Shown here: positions 1-8,931 of the stretch, in pieces
How positions within the stretch are numbered: position 1 is the stretch's first letter
How the letters are laid out: each line of letters opens with the position of its first letter
Origin: HLUCCA09 sp965277275
GTDB taxonomy: Bacteria; Pseudomonadota; Alphaproteobacteria; Rhodobacterales; Rhodobacteraceae
Assembly (NCBI GenBank): GCA_965277275.1
Contig: CBDICG010000001.1
Coordinates: forward strand, 62,001 to 126,000
Length of the DNA: 64,000 nt
Direction of reading: 5' to 3'
Position numbers and translations under genes: made by a program
Notes under the pieces: generated by a model
Databases searched by the model: none
Told to the model about the DNA's origin: nothing
Seen by the model: only the letters and a program-made list of their open reading frames with translations

Positions 1-40
1 CTGCGAGCGCGGCTTCGACGCGTTTTCGGCTCTTGCTCAT
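1..40 (-). CDS. Start of a gene running off the left edge (possibly YbaK/EbsC family)
   Basis: Only the first 13 codons are present. They start at an ATG whose complement is at 38-40 and read MSKSRKRVEAALA before the window ends. A good ribosome binding site (GGAGAGAG) lies just upstream on the minus strand, which supports a real start. The N-terminus resembles YbaK/EbsC-type aminoacyl-tRNA deacylases, many of which begin MSKS..KRV.AAL, but 13 residues cannot prove this. It is divergent from glnE. Confidence 0.4.
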   Translation of the reverse strand, partial: MSKSRKRVEAALA

Positions 41-189
41 GGCTCTCTCCAAGCGACGAGGGTAGTACTTTGGGTCCGGGGCAGGCGTGCCACGGGTCAA
101 CGGGCACCGCTGCGGTGGCCAATCGGCGGAACACATACCGCGATCGGGCGGCAGTTGACAGCTCGGCCCAAGCGGGCGTCTATCCCGGA

Positions 190-3051
190 ATGTGGACCAG
201 CGAAGCTCTCTCCTTTTCCGAGGCTATCTCGCGACTGCCGCTGCCCATGGATGCAGAGGCCGGGGCGGAGGCCGCGCAGGCCGTCGCGGTGGGTGCGGGC
301 ACGGTCGCGGACGTGCTTGTCGGCGCGGCGGGATCGTCTTTCTACCTGCGTGTTCTCATGGAGCGGGAGGCCGAATGGATCGCCGGTGCGCTGGAGCGCC
401 CGCCCGCGACCATTTTGCCGGAGCTGATTGCGGCGACCGAAGCCGCGGGCGACGGCACGCTCGCCGCGGATCTGCGGCAGGTCAAGCGCCGCCTTGCGCT
501 CTATGCGGGGCTCGCGGATCTGGCCGGGGTGTGGCCCCTGGAGGCCGTCACCCATGCGCTCACCGCGTTTGCGGATGCATCTGCAGGGCGCGCGCTTTCG
601 GGTGCGCTCGCGCCGTTTCTTGCGCGGGGCAAGGTGCCCGGACACGGGTCGAAGGACCTCGCCGACGCGGCGGGCATGATGATCCTCGCGATGGGCAAGA
701 TGGGCGCCTTCGAGCTCAACTATTCGTCGGACATCGACCTGATCGTCCTTTTCGATGACAGCCGGTTTTCGCAAAGCGACGCCGGGGAGGCGCGCAGCGT
801 CTTCGTGAAGGCCACTCGCAAGGCGATGGCGCTTTTGCAGGAGCCGACCGGAGACGGCTACGTCTGGCGCACGGATCTGAGGCTCAGGCCGGATCCGTCT
901 GTCACGCCGGTCTGCGTCGCGATGGAGGCGGCGGAGCGCTACTATGAGAGCCTCGGGCGAACATGGGAGCGCGCGGCGCATATCAAGGCGCGCCCCGCGG
1001 CCGGGGATCTGAAAGCCGGGGAAGGGTATCTGGAGCGGCTGCGCCCCTTCGTCTGGCGCCGCCACCTCGACTACGCGACGATCGAAGACACCCACGACAT
1101 GCGGCTGCGGATCCAGAAGCACAAGGGACTGCATGACGAGACCCGGCTGGAGGGGCGGGACCTGAAGCTGGGCGTTGGCGGGATCCGGGCGATCGAGTTC
1201 TTCACGCAGACACGCCAGCTGATTGCGGGCGGGCGGGACCCGGACCTGCGGGAGCGCGGCACGGTGGCGGGCCTCGCCGCGCTCGCCCGGAAGGGCTGGG
1301 TGCCGCCGGACGTCGCCGAGGCGCTGACGGGGCACTACCGCGCGCTGCGCGAGGCCGAACACCGGGTGCAGATGGTGGCGGATGCGCAGACGCACACCCT
1401 GCCGGGCAATGCCGAGGGCTTCGACAGGCTCGCGCGGATGTGTGGCGAGGCCGATACGGCGGCGTGGCGCGCGGCGCTCTCGGAGCGGCTGGAGGACGTG
1501 CACCGGCTCACCGAAGGCTTCTTTGCGCGCAGCGACGGGATGCCGGCGGCGGCCACACCCGCGAGCGGGCCGGACGAGCCCGAGATCGTAGCGCGCTGGC
1601 GGCACTATCCCGCACTGCGCTCGAAGCGGGCGCAGGCGATCTTCGAGCGGGTGAAGCCGGATCTGCTGGCCCGCTTCGCCGCGGCAGACCGCCCCGACGA
1701 GGCGCTGTCGGCCTTCGACGGTTTCCTGTCGGGCTTGCCGGCGGGCGTGCAGCTCTTCGCGATGTTCGAGGCCAATCCCCAGTTGCGCGCGCTGATCGTC
1801 GATATCGCTGCTGCGGCCCCCGCGCTGGCACAGTACCTGTCGCGCAATGCCAGCGTGCTCGAAGCCGTCGTGACAGGCAGCTTCTTTGCGCCATGGCCGG
1901 GCATGGCGGCGCTGACTGAGGAGCTGACGCGCGCGCTCGCGGCGCAGCCGGATTACGAGGCACGGCTCGACGCGGTGCGCCGCTGGGCCAAGGAGTGGCA
2001 CTTCCGGATCGGCGTGCACCATCTGCGCGGTCTGGTGGATGCCGAGGAGGCGGGCACGCAATATGCCGAGCTGGCCGAAGCAGTGCTCGCCGCGCTCGTG
2101 CCTGTGGTGTGCGATCACTTCGCCGAGCGCCACGGCGCGCCGCCGGGCAGGGGCCTTGCCGTGTTCGGCATGGGCTCGCTCGGGGCGGGGTGGCTGACGG
2201 CGGGTTCGGATCTGGACCTGATCGTCATTTACGATCCGGCGGGGCAGGATGCCTCGGACGGGCCGCGCCCGCTCTCGACCCGGCCCTATTTCGCGCGTCT
2301 GACGCAGATGATCGTTACGGCGCTTACGGCGCCGACGGCGGCAGGCCGGCTCTACGAGGTGGATATGCGCCTGCGGCCCTCGGGGCGGCAGGGGCCGGTG
2401 GCCACGTCGCTGGCCGCGTTCGAGAACTACCAGCAAACTGAGGCGTGGGTGTGGGAGCACATGGCGCTGACGCGGGCGCGCTGCGTGGCGGGCACCGATG
2501 CGGTGCGCGCCGAGGCGGAGCGGGTGCGGGCCAACGTGCTGCGCGCCACGCGGGAGCCTGCGGACGTCTGGGCCGAGCTTGCGCGGATGCGCCGCCGGTT
2601 GTCGGAGGCCAAACCCCAGAACGGCGCGCTTGACGTCAAGCCCGGTCCGGGCGGGTTGCAGGATATCGAGCTTGTCGCCCAGGCCACGGCGCTCCTTGTG
2701 GGCTCGACGGCGCGGCGCACGGCCGAGCAGCTTGATGCCGCGCGGGAAGCGGGCATCCTGGGCGATGCGGATGCGTCGGTGCTCAAGCAAGCCCATCGCC
2801 TCGGGCGCGCTGTGCAGAGCGCGGGGCGGCTGGTGGCGGATGGGCCGATGCGCCGCGAGACACTGGGCCGAGGGGCGCAGGATGTCTTGCTCCGGATCAC
2901 GGGTCACGACACGATGGATGCGCTCGAAGTCGACCTTGGCGCCCGGCGGGGCGCGGCCGCCGCCCTGACGGATCGCCTGATCGAAGAGGCGCCGCGTCAA
3001 GGCGCGGGTGACGCCAGTTCCACCACTGCCCCCGAAGGATCATCCCCATGA
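190..3051 (+). CDS. glnE: Bifunctional glutamine synthetase adenylyltransferase / deadenylylase
   Basis: Adds AMP to, and removes AMP from, glutamine synthetase, so controlling nitrogen assimilation in response to PII proteins. Both nucleotidyltransferase domains are visible. The N-terminal deadenylylase domain carries NYSSDIDLIVLFDD near residue 180, and the C-terminal adenylylase domain carries TAGSDLDLIVIYD near residue 675. About 953 residues matches the family. I chose the ATG at 190 (MWTSEALSF) because the 40 residues encoded upstream from position 70 are arginine-rich and unlike the family. The stop overlaps the next start (ATGA at 3048-3051), suggesting coupling. A very long minus-strand frame over the gene is a GC-rich shadow. 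Confidence 0.95.
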   Translation: MWTSEALSFSEAISRLPLPMDAEAGAEAAQAVAVGAGTVADVLVGAAGSSFYLRVLMEREAEWIAGALERPPATILPELIAATEAAGDGTLAADLRQVKRRLALYAGLADLAGVWPLEAVTHALTAFADASAGRALSGALAPFLARGKVPGHGSKDLADAAGMMILAMGKMGAFELNYSSDIDLIVLFDDSRFSQSDAGEARSVFVKATRKAMALLQEPTGDGYVWRTDLRLRPDPSVTPVCVAMEAAERYYESLGRTWERAAHIKARPAAGDLKAGEGYLERLRPFVWRRHLDYATIEDTHDMRLRIQKHKGLHDETRLEGRDLKLGVGGIRAIEFFTQTRQLIAGGRDPDLRERGTVAGLAALARKGWVPPDVAEALTGHYRALREAEHRVQMVADAQTHTLPGNAEGFDRLARMCGEADTAAWRAALSERLEDVHRLTEGFFARSDGMPAAATPASGPDEPEIVARWRHYPALRSKRAQAIFERVKPDLLARFAAADRPDEALSAFDGFLSGLPAGVQLFAMFEANPQLRALIVDIAAAAPALAQYLSRNASVLEAVVTGSFFAPWPGMAALTEELTRALAAQPDYEARLDAVRRWAKEWHFRIGVHHLRGLVDAEEAGTQYAELAEAVLAALVPVVCDHFAERHGAPPGRGLAVFGMGSLGAGWLTAGSDLDLIVIYDPAGQDASDGPRPLSTRPYFARLTQMIVTALTAPTAAGRLYEVDMRLRPSGRQGPVATSLAAFENYQQTEAWVWEHMALTRARCVAGTDAVRAEAERVRANVLRATREPADVWAELARMRRRLSEAKPQNGALDVKPGPGGLQDIELVAQATALLVGSTARRTAEQLDAAREAGILGDADASVLKQAHRLGRAVQSAGRLVADGPMRRETLGRGAQDVLLRITGHDTMDALEVDLGARRGAAAALTDRLIEEAPRQGAGDASSTTAPEGSSP

Positions 3052-3341
3052 GCCCGAGCACACCGGACGACCCCAGCGACCCCAAGGGCCTGATCCGCGA
3101 AGCCTACCGGATCGATGGCATCACCGAGCCGGAATGCAGGTCGATCTTCATGGACTGGGCGTTGTCGATGCCCGCCGATGTCGTGGCCGCGGAGGCGATC
3201 CGGGGGTTGCTCGACCGATACGCCCCGGACAATCCGGACCATCCGATGACGCAGGTCCTGCAAGCGGGACTTGCCGCGCCCAAGCGCCCGGCCCGGCGTG
3301 GTGGCTGGCGCGGGCGGCGTACGCCGGTCCCGGAGAGCTAG
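3048..3341 (+). CDS. Conserved hypothetical protein coupled to glnE
   Basis: A 97-residue soluble protein with no signal peptide, membrane segment or catalytic motif. The first 75 residues are acidic and look folded (GLIREAYRIDGITEPECRSI, then a helix containing LLDRYAP). The tail is basic (KRPARRGGWRGRR) and could bind nucleic acid or a partner. Its ATG overlaps the glnE stop by four bases, with AAGGA upstream, so it is probably translated with glnE. I do not recognise a named family. It may be a Rhodobacterales-specific protein linked to nitrogen control, but only the position suggests that. Confidence 0.75.
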   Translation: MSPSTPDDPSDPKGLIREAYRIDGITEPECRSIFMDWALSMPADVVAAEAIRGLLDRYAPDNPDHPMTQVLQAGLAAPKRPARRGGWRGRRTPVPES

Positions 3342-3442
3342 GCGCAGGGCGAGCGGCAGCGGGCGACCCCTTGGGCCGGACCCGGCGGCGTTGTCAGCCG
3401 GGCCGTTTGGCAGACCGTGCCTGGGCGGGTGGCGCGGCGATC

Positions 3443-5254
3443 TCAGCTCTCCTGGAGGGCGCAGGCCCCCGCGGTCGCCGGACCGGCGTTCCGGCGGAAG
3501 GTCTCGAAGAGCTCACGCCCGATCCCGTAGCTGTTCTGAGTGAGATCGACCTCGGGCAGGGGGCGCGCGTCGAACTCCGCTTCGAGGACGTCGAGCGTCC
3601 CGGCGGTTGCATCCACGCGCACGCGGTCGCCGTCGCGCAGGCGTGCGAGCGGGCCGCCGCAGGCCGCTTCGGGGCAGACATGGATCGCCGAGGGCACCTT
3701 GCCGGACGCGCCGGACATGCGCCCGTCGGTCACGAGCGCCACGTTCAGCCCGCGATCCATGAGGACAGCGAGGACGGGCGTGAGGGCATGCAGCTCGGGC
3801 ATGCCGTTGGCCTGCGGCCCCTGGTAGCGCACGACGACGACTGTATCTTCGGTGAACTCGCCCGCCCTGAATGCGTCCTTCACGGCGTGCTGATCCTCGA
3901 AGACGCGCACCGGCGCCTCGACGACATGCCGTTCGGACGCCACCGCCGACACCTTCATGACACCGCGCCCGAGGTTGCCCTGAAGCTGGCGCAAGCCGCC
4001 GGTGGACTGGAACGGGTCGCTGTGCGGGCGCAGGATCTTGTCGTTGAGGCTTTCGCGGGCGCCTTCGGCCCAAAAGAGCCCATCGGGGCCGATCTTGGGT
4101 TCTTCGGTGTAGCGGCTCAGGCCCGATCCGGCGATCGTCTGGACATCGTCGTGCAGGAGGCCCGCATCGAGCAATTCGCCGATCATATAGCCGAGGCCGC
4201 CCGCAGCATGGAAATGGTTCACGTCGGCGAGGCCGTTGGGGTAGATCCGGGCCATCAGCGGCGTGATCTCTGACAGCTCCTCGAAATCCTCGAGATCGAG
4301 GATGACGCCTGCTGCGCGTGCCATCGCGGGCAGGTGCAGGACGAGGTTGGTCGACCCGCCCGTGGCCATCAGGCCGATGATGCCGTTGACGAAGGCGCGG
4401 GCGTCGAGGATCTCGCCCACCGGGCGGTAGTCGTTGCCGAGCGCGGTGACTTCGAGCGCGCGCTCCACGCCAGCAACGGTGAGGGCCTCGCGCAGGGGCG
4501 TGTGCGGGTTGACAAAGGAGGCGCCGGGCAGGTGAAGGCCCATGAACTCCATCAACATCTGGTTGGAGTTCGCGGTGCCATAGAACGTGCAGGTGCCGGG
4601 GCCGTGGTAGGACGCCATCTCGGCTTCCATCAGCTTGTCGCGCCCGACCTCGCCAGCGGCGAATTGCTGGCGGACCTTGGCTTTCTCGTCGTTTGGCAGG
4701 CCGCTCACCATCGGGCCTGCGGGCATGAAGATCGCGGGGACGTGGCTGAAGTTGGCCGCCGCGATGACGAGGCCCGGCACGATCTTGTCGCAGACCCCGA
4801 GATAGATCGCGGCATCGAAGCAATTGTGCGAGAGGGCGACGGCGGCGCCGAGCGCGATCGCGTCGCGCGAGAAGAGCGACAGCTCCATGCCGACCTGACC
4901 TTGCGTGACACCGTCGCACATGGCCGGCACGCCGCCGGCTACCTGCGCCGTGCCACCCGCGCGCCGTGCGGCCTCGCGGATCGCTTGCGGGAAGGTCTCG
5001 AACGGCTGGTGGGCCGACAGCATGTCGTTGTAGGCGGTGACGATGCCGAGATTGGGGACCTTGCCGCCGGCGAGGCTGTCCTTGTCCGGCCCGGACGCCG
5101 CGAAGGCGTGGGCCTGGTTACCGCAGCTCAGATGCGCGCGTACGGGGCCGTCCGCGGCCGCCTTATGCATGCGCTCCAGGTAGCTTTGGCGGAGCGCGTG
5201 GCTGCGCTTTTCGATGCGGGCGGTGACGTTCTCGACGGTCGCGTGAAGGGGCAT
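3443..5254 (-). CDS. edd: 6-phosphogluconate dehydratase
   Basis: Dehydrates 6-phosphogluconate to 2-keto-3-deoxy-6-phosphogluconate, the first dedicated step of the Entner-Doudoroff pathway. The 603 residues match the IlvD/Edd family. Cys155 in GVCDKIVPG and Cys222 in GTCTFYGTANSNQ fit the iron-sulphur ligands (Cys154 and Cys221 in the E. coli enzyme, from memory). VPAMCDGVTQGQ lies near residue 113. The usual partner eda is not adjacent; the gene stands alone and converges on the small protein after glnE. About 80 bases upstream of the start lies a LacI-type operator candidate (5337-5350), so control by a sugar-acid repressor is plausible. Confidence 0.96.
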   Translation of the reverse strand: MPLHATVENVTARIEKRSHALRQSYLERMHKAAADGPVRAHLSCGNQAHAFAASGPDKDSLAGGKVPNLGIVTAYNDMLSAHQPFETFPQAIREAARRAGGTAQVAGGVPAMCDGVTQGQVGMELSLFSRDAIALGAAVALSHNCFDAAIYLGVCDKIVPGLVIAAANFSHVPAIFMPAGPMVSGLPNDEKAKVRQQFAAGEVGRDKLMEAEMASYHGPGTCTFYGTANSNQMLMEFMGLHLPGASFVNPHTPLREALTVAGVERALEVTALGNDYRPVGEILDARAFVNGIIGLMATGGSTNLVLHLPAMARAAGVILDLEDFEELSEITPLMARIYPNGLADVNHFHAAGGLGYMIGELLDAGLLHDDVQTIAGSGLSRYTEEPKIGPDGLFWAEGARESLNDKILRPHSDPFQSTGGLRQLQGNLGRGVMKVSAVASERHVVEAPVRVFEDQHAVKDAFRAGEFTEDTVVVVRYQGPQANGMPELHALTPVLAVLMDRGLNVALVTDGRMSGASGKVPSAIHVCPEAACGGPLARLRDGDRVRVDATAGTLDVLEAEFDARPLPEVDLTQNSYGIGRELFETFRRNAGPATAGACALQES

Positions 5255-5336
5255 TGTGCTGGCTCCTGAGGGTCGCCGTTTTCATTCAGGCAGCGCCAGG
5301 CCAGGTGGCCCGTTGCGCGGTTGTCTTCCCTTAAAC

Positions 5337-5350
5337 TGATAGCGCTAACG
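5337..5350. promoter_or_regulatory. LacI-family operator candidate upstream of edd
   Basis: The sequence TGATAGCGCTAACG has a perfect core TAGCGCTA and a near-palindromic arrangement typical of LacI-family sites with a central CG. It lies 83-96 bases upstream of the edd start, in the gap between edd and the divergent small gene. Repressors of this family commonly control Entner-Doudoroff genes in alphaproteobacteria. No regulator gene is adjacent, so this is inferred from sequence shape only. Confidence 0.4.
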
Positions 5351-5477
5351 GTTCAAGCCTCTCGTCTTGCATCTGGTGCAAGGCGGGGTTTCGGGAAATG
5401 CCTCTTCTTCCGAAGGGGGCGCTGGACTAGCTCAAAGGCACAGGGAGGAGCCTACCAATTCTCGTCAGGACAGACCC

Positions 5478-5612
5478 ATGATCGACATCAACACAATCGA
5501 CACCCTTGCCATCGACCAGCGGGCGCGCCAGATGCGCGCCGAATCCGTCGCGCGCCAGCTGCGCGCGCTGGCCACGTGGATCGGCGGGCGCGTGTCCCGC
5601 ACCGCACGCTGA
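5478..5612 (+). CDS. Small protein, probably RSP_7527 family
   Basis: A 44-residue protein beginning MIDINTIDTLAIDQRARQMR and ending ATWIGGRVSRTAR. AGGA lies seven bases before the ATG, a good ribosome binding site. The shape, an acidic start with IDT.AI followed by a basic amphipathic helix rich in Arg and Ala, matches small Rhodobacterales proteins called RSP_7527 family, which are vaguely like DUF1127 proteins. Function is unknown. Longer frames starting upstream at 5321 or 5367 lack support. Confidence 0.65.
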   Translation: MIDINTIDTLAIDQRARQMRAESVARQLRALATWIGGRVSRTAR

Positions 5613-5659
5613 TTTGCGCTGACCCTTCCCCTGCCTGACCCTCCGGGGTAGGCGGGGGA

Positions 5660-6901
5660 ATGACCATTTCCCCAGACCCCTCCGCCGACACCACCGACAC
5701 CGACCCGACAGACCGGCCAATCGTGAGGTTGCGCCCGAAAGCGGAAGCCCGCGCCATCCGGCACGGCTTTCCTTGGGTCTATGCGGACGAGCTTGTCTTC
5801 GACCGCCGCACCAAGGCTCTTGCCCCCGGCACCATCGCACGGCTGGAGGATGCGGAGCGGCGCCCGCTCGGAACTGTCGCCGTCACGCCAAACTCCAGAA
5901 TACCGGCCCGTGTGCTCGACCGCGATCCCGACGCGCTCGTCGACATCGAGTGGCTGACAGCGCGGATCGCGCGCGCCCATGCGCTGCGCGAGCGGCTCTA
6001 TGATGCGCCGTACTACCGGCTCGTTCATGCCGAGGGCGATGGCTTGCCCGGCCTCGTGATCGACCGCTTTGGCGACGCGGCGGTGCTTCAGCCCAATGCG
6101 GCTTGGGCGGATGTGCGGGCGGCCGAGATCTCGGCCGCGCTTCAGGCCGTTACCGGCGTTTCCACTGTCGTGAAGAACGGGCAGGGCCGGGCGCGCGCGT
6201 CCGAGGGTCTGCCGGAGGAGATGGTCGTGCTGGCGGGCGCCGTGGCGGGGCCGGTCCCCGTCCCGATGAACGGCGCGATCTACATGGCGGATCTTCTGGG
6301 CGGCCAGAAAACGGGCCTCTATTTCGACCAGCGGGACAACCATGCCTTCGCGGCATCGCTGACGCCGCCGGGGGGCACGGTTCTGGACGTGTTCAGCCAT
6401 GTCGGCGGTTTTGGGCTGGCGGCTCTTGCGGCGGGGGCGGGATCTGCCACGCTCGTCGATGGCTCGGAGCCCGCGCTGGCGCTCGCCCGGCAAGGCGCGG
6501 ACGCGATGGGTGCGGGGGAGCGGGTCGTGACGCGGCGGGAGGATGCCTTCAAGGCGCTCGAAGCGCTGGCTGCTGAGGGGCAGACGTTTGACACAGTGAT
6601 CTGCGATCCACCGGCTTTCGCGCCCTCGAAGTCCGCCCTCGACGCGGGGCTGCGCGCCTATGAGCGCGTAGCGCGTCTGGCGGCGCCGCTCGTGGTGCCG
6701 GGAGGGACCCTGACGCTGTGTTCGTGCTCTCACGCGGCGGATCTGGCCCGGTTTCGCGCGGCGAGCGTGCGCGGCATCGGCCGGGGCGGGCGCCGGGCGC
6801 AGCTGATCCGGACGGGCTTTGCCGGGCCCGACCATCCCGTCTTGCCGCAACTGGCGGAGACCGGTTATCTCAAGGCGCTCAGCTTCCGGCTGGATGGATG
6901 A
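5660..6901 (+). CDS. RSP_2647-type class I SAM-dependent RNA methyltransferase (RlmI-like)
   Basis: Predicted to methylate rRNA using S-adenosylmethionine. The N-terminal 90 residues look like a PUA domain (VRLRPKAEARAIRHGFPWVY). The middle has the GGQKTGLYFDQRDN motif of the RlmI/YccW group. The Rossmann domain has LDVFSHVGGFGLAAL for SAM binding, a CDPPAFAPSK motif near residue 315, and CSCS after it as in m5C-type RNA methyltransferases. The 413 residues fit the group. The stop overlaps the next start (ATGA at 6898-6901), so the downstream PIN protein is probably co-translated. Confidence 0.85.
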   Translation: MTISPDPSADTTDTDPTDRPIVRLRPKAEARAIRHGFPWVYADELVFDRRTKALAPGTIARLEDAERRPLGTVAVTPNSRIPARVLDRDPDALVDIEWLTARIARAHALRERLYDAPYYRLVHAEGDGLPGLVIDRFGDAAVLQPNAAWADVRAAEISAALQAVTGVSTVVKNGQGRARASEGLPEEMVVLAGAVAGPVPVPMNGAIYMADLLGGQKTGLYFDQRDNHAFAASLTPPGGTVLDVFSHVGGFGLAALAAGAGSATLVDGSEPALALARQGADAMGAGERVVTRREDAFKALEALAAEGQTFDTVICDPPAFAPSKSALDAGLRAYERVARLAAPLVVPGGTLTLCSCSHAADLARFRAASVRGIGRGGRRAQLIRTGFAGPDHPVLPQLAETGYLKALSFRLDG

Positions 6902-7503
6902 TCCCGACCTTGCCCGATCATCCGCGCGTCGTGCTCGACGCGTGTGTGCTCTATCCGACGGTTGTGCGCAGCTTGCTGATCGGCGTCGCGGGGGAGGGGC
7001 TTTTCCGGCCCATCTGGTCCGCACGGCTGCTGGAGGAATGGGCACGGGCGGCAGCGCGGCGCGGCCCCCTCGACGAGACGCAGGCGCGCGCGGAGATCGC
7101 GTTGCTGCGGGAGCGGACCCCTGAGGCGGAACGCCCGCCTGCGCCGGGGGTCGAGGCGCGTCTGTGGTTGCCGGATGCAAATGATGTCCACGTGCTGGCC
7201 ACAGCGATCGACGCCTCGGCCGACATCCTGCTGACGTGGAACGCCCGCGACTTTCCGCGCGCGACGCTCGCCGAGGAAGGGATCGCGCGGCTGGCGCCGG
7301 ATGAGTTCCTGATGGCGTTGTGGCTACGTGCACCAGAGGCCGTGGCCCGCGCCGCCGAGGCCGTTCGGCGGGCCGCAGAGCGCCACGACGCCGCCTTCAG
7401 GCCCGCGCGCGCGGCGGAGGGCGTGACGGTTGAGCCGCATACGGTCCGCAGCCTCTTGAAGAAGGCGCGGCTGCCCCGGATCGCAAAAGCGCTCGGCTCC
7501 TGA
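6898..7503 (+). CDS. RSP_2648-type PIN-domain protein
   Basis: A 201-residue PIN-domain protein, probably an RNase. Acidic residues expected of the active site are visible: LDACVLYP near residue 12, a central acidic helix, and DANDVHVLATAID near residue 95, followed by ILLTWNARDF. The ATG at 6898 is chosen over upstream frames because it overlaps the methyltransferase stop and gives the family start (IPTLPDHPRVVLDACVLYP). No antitoxin gene is adjacent, so this looks like a housekeeping RNA-processing partner of the methyltransferase and not a VapC toxin. Confidence 0.85.
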   Translation: MIPTLPDHPRVVLDACVLYPTVVRSLLIGVAGEGLFRPIWSARLLEEWARAAARRGPLDETQARAEIALLRERTPEAERPPAPGVEARLWLPDANDVHVLATAIDASADILLTWNARDFPRATLAEEGIARLAPDEFLMALWLRAPEAVARAAEAVRRAAERHDAAFRPARAAEGVTVEPHTVRSLLKKARLPRIAKALGS

Positions 7504-7583
7504 TCCCTTCCCGGGATTGCGCGCACCATCGGATCACCGATGCGGTCTTTGGCCAGTGCCTTGCGGTCTGATGAGGTTCGGGA

Positions 7584-8828
7584 TTACGCGGCGCGCAGGC
7601 CCTTCAACCCGCCGAGCACCTCCGGGATGCAGCCCTTGAACCGGAAGAAGCCGTGCGTCGCGTGCGGCCATGTCTCCAGGTCGAAGGGGCGCACGGGGGC
7701 CACGAGGGAGATGCCTTCTGCCTCCAGTGCCCGGCGCAGTGCCGCCACGCCCTCTGCTGCGGGGCCGACCGGCGGGTAGGGCACCACGATCTGCGCGAGG
7801 CCAGCGCCTTTTGCCCACGCGACGAGGGCGGCAATCTCGCCTTGCCGGGGTGCGCCGCGTGTTGCCCCGAGAAGGGGGCCGCGCGCGCCGAGGCGAGAGC
7901 TGTAGCGCTCCAGCGTGTCCTCGACCGCGCCGAGGGTGAAATCAAGCACGCCCTGGGAGACCTCGAAGGGCGACCGGTCGGCGGCTCCAAGGAGCACGGC
8001 CGTAGCCGCCGGGGCGAGACCGCGCTCCAGCAGCCAGCCGGGGGAGAGATCTTCTTCGGTCAGCACGAGGCCGGTGGGGAGGGTCTCGTCCCATGTCTGC
8101 TGCGTGGGCGGCGCGCCGCGCGGCGGGTTGGGCGTGCCGTCGGCGGGCATCGGATCGTCGGCGAGGCGGGGAAGCGGGCTGAACCTGTTTTCGGTGTAGC
8201 GCGCGATATTGCTGGCGCGCGCGACATAGACCTTGCCCGGCGTGTGCAGGCCCACAACCCACCGCCAGCCGAGGGTGTTGGACGCGGGATCACCGTCGAG
8301 CAGGTGGCGCAGGAAGAAATCCGCGCCAAGCTGCCATGGCAGGCCCAGCGTGAATGTCCAGATCGAGGCGAACCACATCCGGGCGTGGTTGTGCAGGTAG
8401 CCGGTTTCGACAAGCTCAACCGCCCAGTGATCGAAAGCCGCGATGCCTGTCGTGCCGGTGCAGGCCTGCTCCCAGCCCTTGCGCAGGCCACCTTCGGTCG
8501 CCAGCCTGTCCTGCAGGCGGGTGACATCAGCGCGGTAGGCCGACCAGACCGTTGGGCGCATCTCCATCCAGCCCTTGAAGTAGCTCCGCCAGAAGACCTC
8601 CTGCACGAATTTCTCGGCGGTCGTGGCCGAATAGCGCCCAAGCACAGAGGTCAGGACTTCGGGCTCTGTCACAAGTCGGTGCCTGACATAGGGGGAGAGC
8701 CGCGAGACATGAGGGTGCTCGGGCAGGTCGTAGTTCCGCTTGGACGTGTAGTCCTTGCCGGCCTTCGGCACGAAGTCACTCAGCGCGCGCAAGCCCGCGG
8801 CACGTGTCGGTTCGAAGGTGAGATCCAT
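7584..8828 (-). CDS. Photolyase/cryptochrome-related FAD-binding protein with C-terminal alpha/beta segment
   Basis: The first 235 residues match the helical FAD-binding half of photolyases: KFVQEVFWRSYFKGW, then HNHARMWFASIWTFTLG, then GDPASNTLGWRWVVG, which parallels the NNG.WQW region of canonical enzymes. The expected N-terminal alpha/beta antenna domain is missing. The last 120 residues instead look alpha/beta (VAWAKGAGLAQIVVPYPPVG, ending THGFFRFKGCIPEVL), as though that domain were displaced to the C-terminus. DNA repair or light sensing is possible, but activity cannot be judged. It is a lone minus-strand gene with a start supported by the family beginning MDLTFEPTR. Confidence 0.85.
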   Translation of the reverse strand: MDLTFEPTRAAGLRALSDFVPKAGKDYTSKRNYDLPEHPHVSRLSPYVRHRLVTEPEVLTSVLGRYSATTAEKFVQEVFWRSYFKGWMEMRPTVWSAYRADVTRLQDRLATEGGLRKGWEQACTGTTGIAAFDHWAVELVETGYLHNHARMWFASIWTFTLGLPWQLGADFFLRHLLDGDPASNTLGWRWVVGLHTPGKVYVARASNIARYTENRFSPLPRLADDPMPADGTPNPPRGAPPTQQTWDETLPTGLVLTEEDLSPGWLLERGLAPAATAVLLGAADRSPFEVSQGVLDFTLGAVEDTLERYSSRLGARGPLLGATRGAPRQGEIAALVAWAKGAGLAQIVVPYPPVGPAAEGVAALRRALEAEGISLVAPVRPFDLETWPHATHGFFRFKGCIPEVLGGLKGLRAA

Positions 8829-8931
8829 GGCCGCCTCCCGCTGTCAGGATGCGGGCAGGTATTGCGGCGTGGGCGCAGGTCAATGGCCCGGAGCGGGGGG
8901 GCGAGGGCGCCGCTGTTGTCGCGCCGTGGGG

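Noticed and set aside
97..3000. 967-residue minus-strand frame opposite glnE
   Set aside because: Arg/Pro/His-rich composition without any domain; a GC-rich codon shadow of glnE.
6898..7503. VapC-type toxin of a toxin-antitoxin pair
   Set aside because: No small antitoxin gene is adjacent; the protein is coupled to an RNA methyltransferase and matches the RSP_2648 type.
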